NCBI RefSeq assembly: GCF_037949795.1
Contig: NZ_CP149933.1
Coordinates: 1 to 64,000, forward strand
Direction: 5' to 3'
Source: Thioclava sp. GXIMD2076
Lineage (GTDB): Bacteria; Pseudomonadota; Alphaproteobacteria; Rhodobacterales; Rhodobacteraceae
Length of the DNA stretch: 64,000 bases
Shown: positions 63,633 through 64,000 of the stretch, piece after piece
How positions within the stretch are numbered: position 1 is the first letter of the stretch
Layout: each line of letters opens with the position of its first letter
Notes under the pieces: generated by a model
Databases searched by the model: none
What the model saw: only the letters and a program-made list of their open reading frames with translations
Told to the model about the DNA's origin: nothing
Position numbers and translations under genes: made by a program

Positions 63633-63852
63633 ACCGAAGCCCCGAACGGGCCCCGACTGCGTTGTCACGGGCAACATGCAGCGATCCAAACGGTCGCGGG
63701 TGCCTTGCGAGGCGCGCAAGGCCTGCGTGGTCAGGTGGCTCTAGGCAGGCGGGGCGCATGGCCCCAAGATCACGGCGGGCCAATGGCGGGTGCCGTGGCA
63801 AAGGTCCGTGCGTATCGGTTCGATCGCGGCATTCTCAGGCCGGTTGGAGGTG

Positions 63853-64000
63853 TCAGCCGCCGAGAGCCGTGCGCAGAGGGGGTTCGTCGACATCTTTGCC
63901 CGAGAAGATGCGCCAGGCATCGACGCCTTGATAGAAGAAGAGCTCCCAGCCCGAAATCCGGACCAGTCCGAGAGCTTCCGCACTTTGCATGAACTCGGTC
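63853..64000 (-). CDS. Shikimate dehydrogenase-family protein, C-terminal end (partial)
   Basis: The last 48 codons of a minus-strand gene running off the window. The end reads AEALGLVRISGWELFFYQG and VDAWRIFSGKDVDEPPLRTA, which fits the SDH C-terminal domain pattern (G-x-E-L-x3-QG-x2-A-W-x2-x-SG) where the Gln binds shikimate. The call is tentative because only this tail is visible. Confidence 0.5.
   Translation of the reverse strand, partial: TEFMQSAEALGLVRISGWELFFYQGVDAWRIFSGKDVDEPPLRTALGG

Overview
The window looks like a chromosomal stretch of a GC-rich marine or soil alphaproteobacterium, most probably of the Rhodobacterales. It opens with the 3' part of a 23S rRNA, a 5S rRNA and an initiator tRNA-Met, the usual alphaproteobacterial rrn tail. 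Beyond that it is dominated by substrate-uptake and catabolic operons (two TRAP systems, one PotABCD-type ABC system, one SSS symporter, one NCS2 permease, one Nramp-like carrier) and local regulators (LysR, GntR, LacI, MarR, TetR). The proteins resemble Rhodobacterales homologues; this is judged from memory of the families, without any search.

Layout. 1-1850: rRNA/tRNA end and terminator. 1892-5218: an lpxK whose 5' end has been replaced by a decayed IS3-type element, then a membrane O-acyltransferase. 5300-15757: a divergent catabolic locus. On the minus strand lie a dihydrodipicolinate-synthase-family enzyme and TRAP dctPQM. On the plus strand lie a tautomerase, acyl-CoA dehydrogenase, CoA-transferase, MaoC hydratase, GntR regulator, a second DHDPS-family protein and a LacI regulator. 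I cannot assign its substrate. 15798-20218: a TonB-dependent receptor and a glycosyltransferase-sulfotransferase fusion.

20297-32884: a nicotinate degradation island. nicAB (hydroxylation), nicC (6-hydroxynicotinate monooxygenase), nicX (ring cleavage), nicD (deformylase) and nicF (maleamate amidase) are present, with MarR and TetR regulators resembling NicR and NicS. An NCS2 permease and an SSS symporter with a small partner are the likely transporters. No maleate isomerase (nicE) is seen.

33067-49106: a carnitine/gamma-butyrobetaine island. A ten-gene minus-strand run encodes an ABC importer, acyl-CoA dehydrogenase, NDP-forming CoA ligase, CaiD-like hydratase, BKACE-type cleavage enzyme, a carnitine dehydrogenase-thioesterase fusion and a class II aldolase. 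A neighbouring pair encodes a gamma-butyrobetaine dioxygenase-like enzyme and another class II aldolase. Together they could take gamma-butyrobetaine to carnitine by two routes and then to glycine betaine.

49589-62544: a 5-oxoproline/urea-amidolyase-like island: GntR, Nramp-like carrier, PxpA, fused PxpB-PxpC and a biotin carboxylase-BCCP fusion on the plus strand. On the minus strand are a DUF1445 (YcsI-like) protein, TRAP dctPQM, DUF2848 and an amidase, with a LysR regulator. A seven-copy tetranucleotide repeat lies just upstream of the TRAP binding-protein gene. 62855-64000: two small cysteine-containing proteins of unknown function and the 3' end of a probable shikimate dehydrogenase-family gene.
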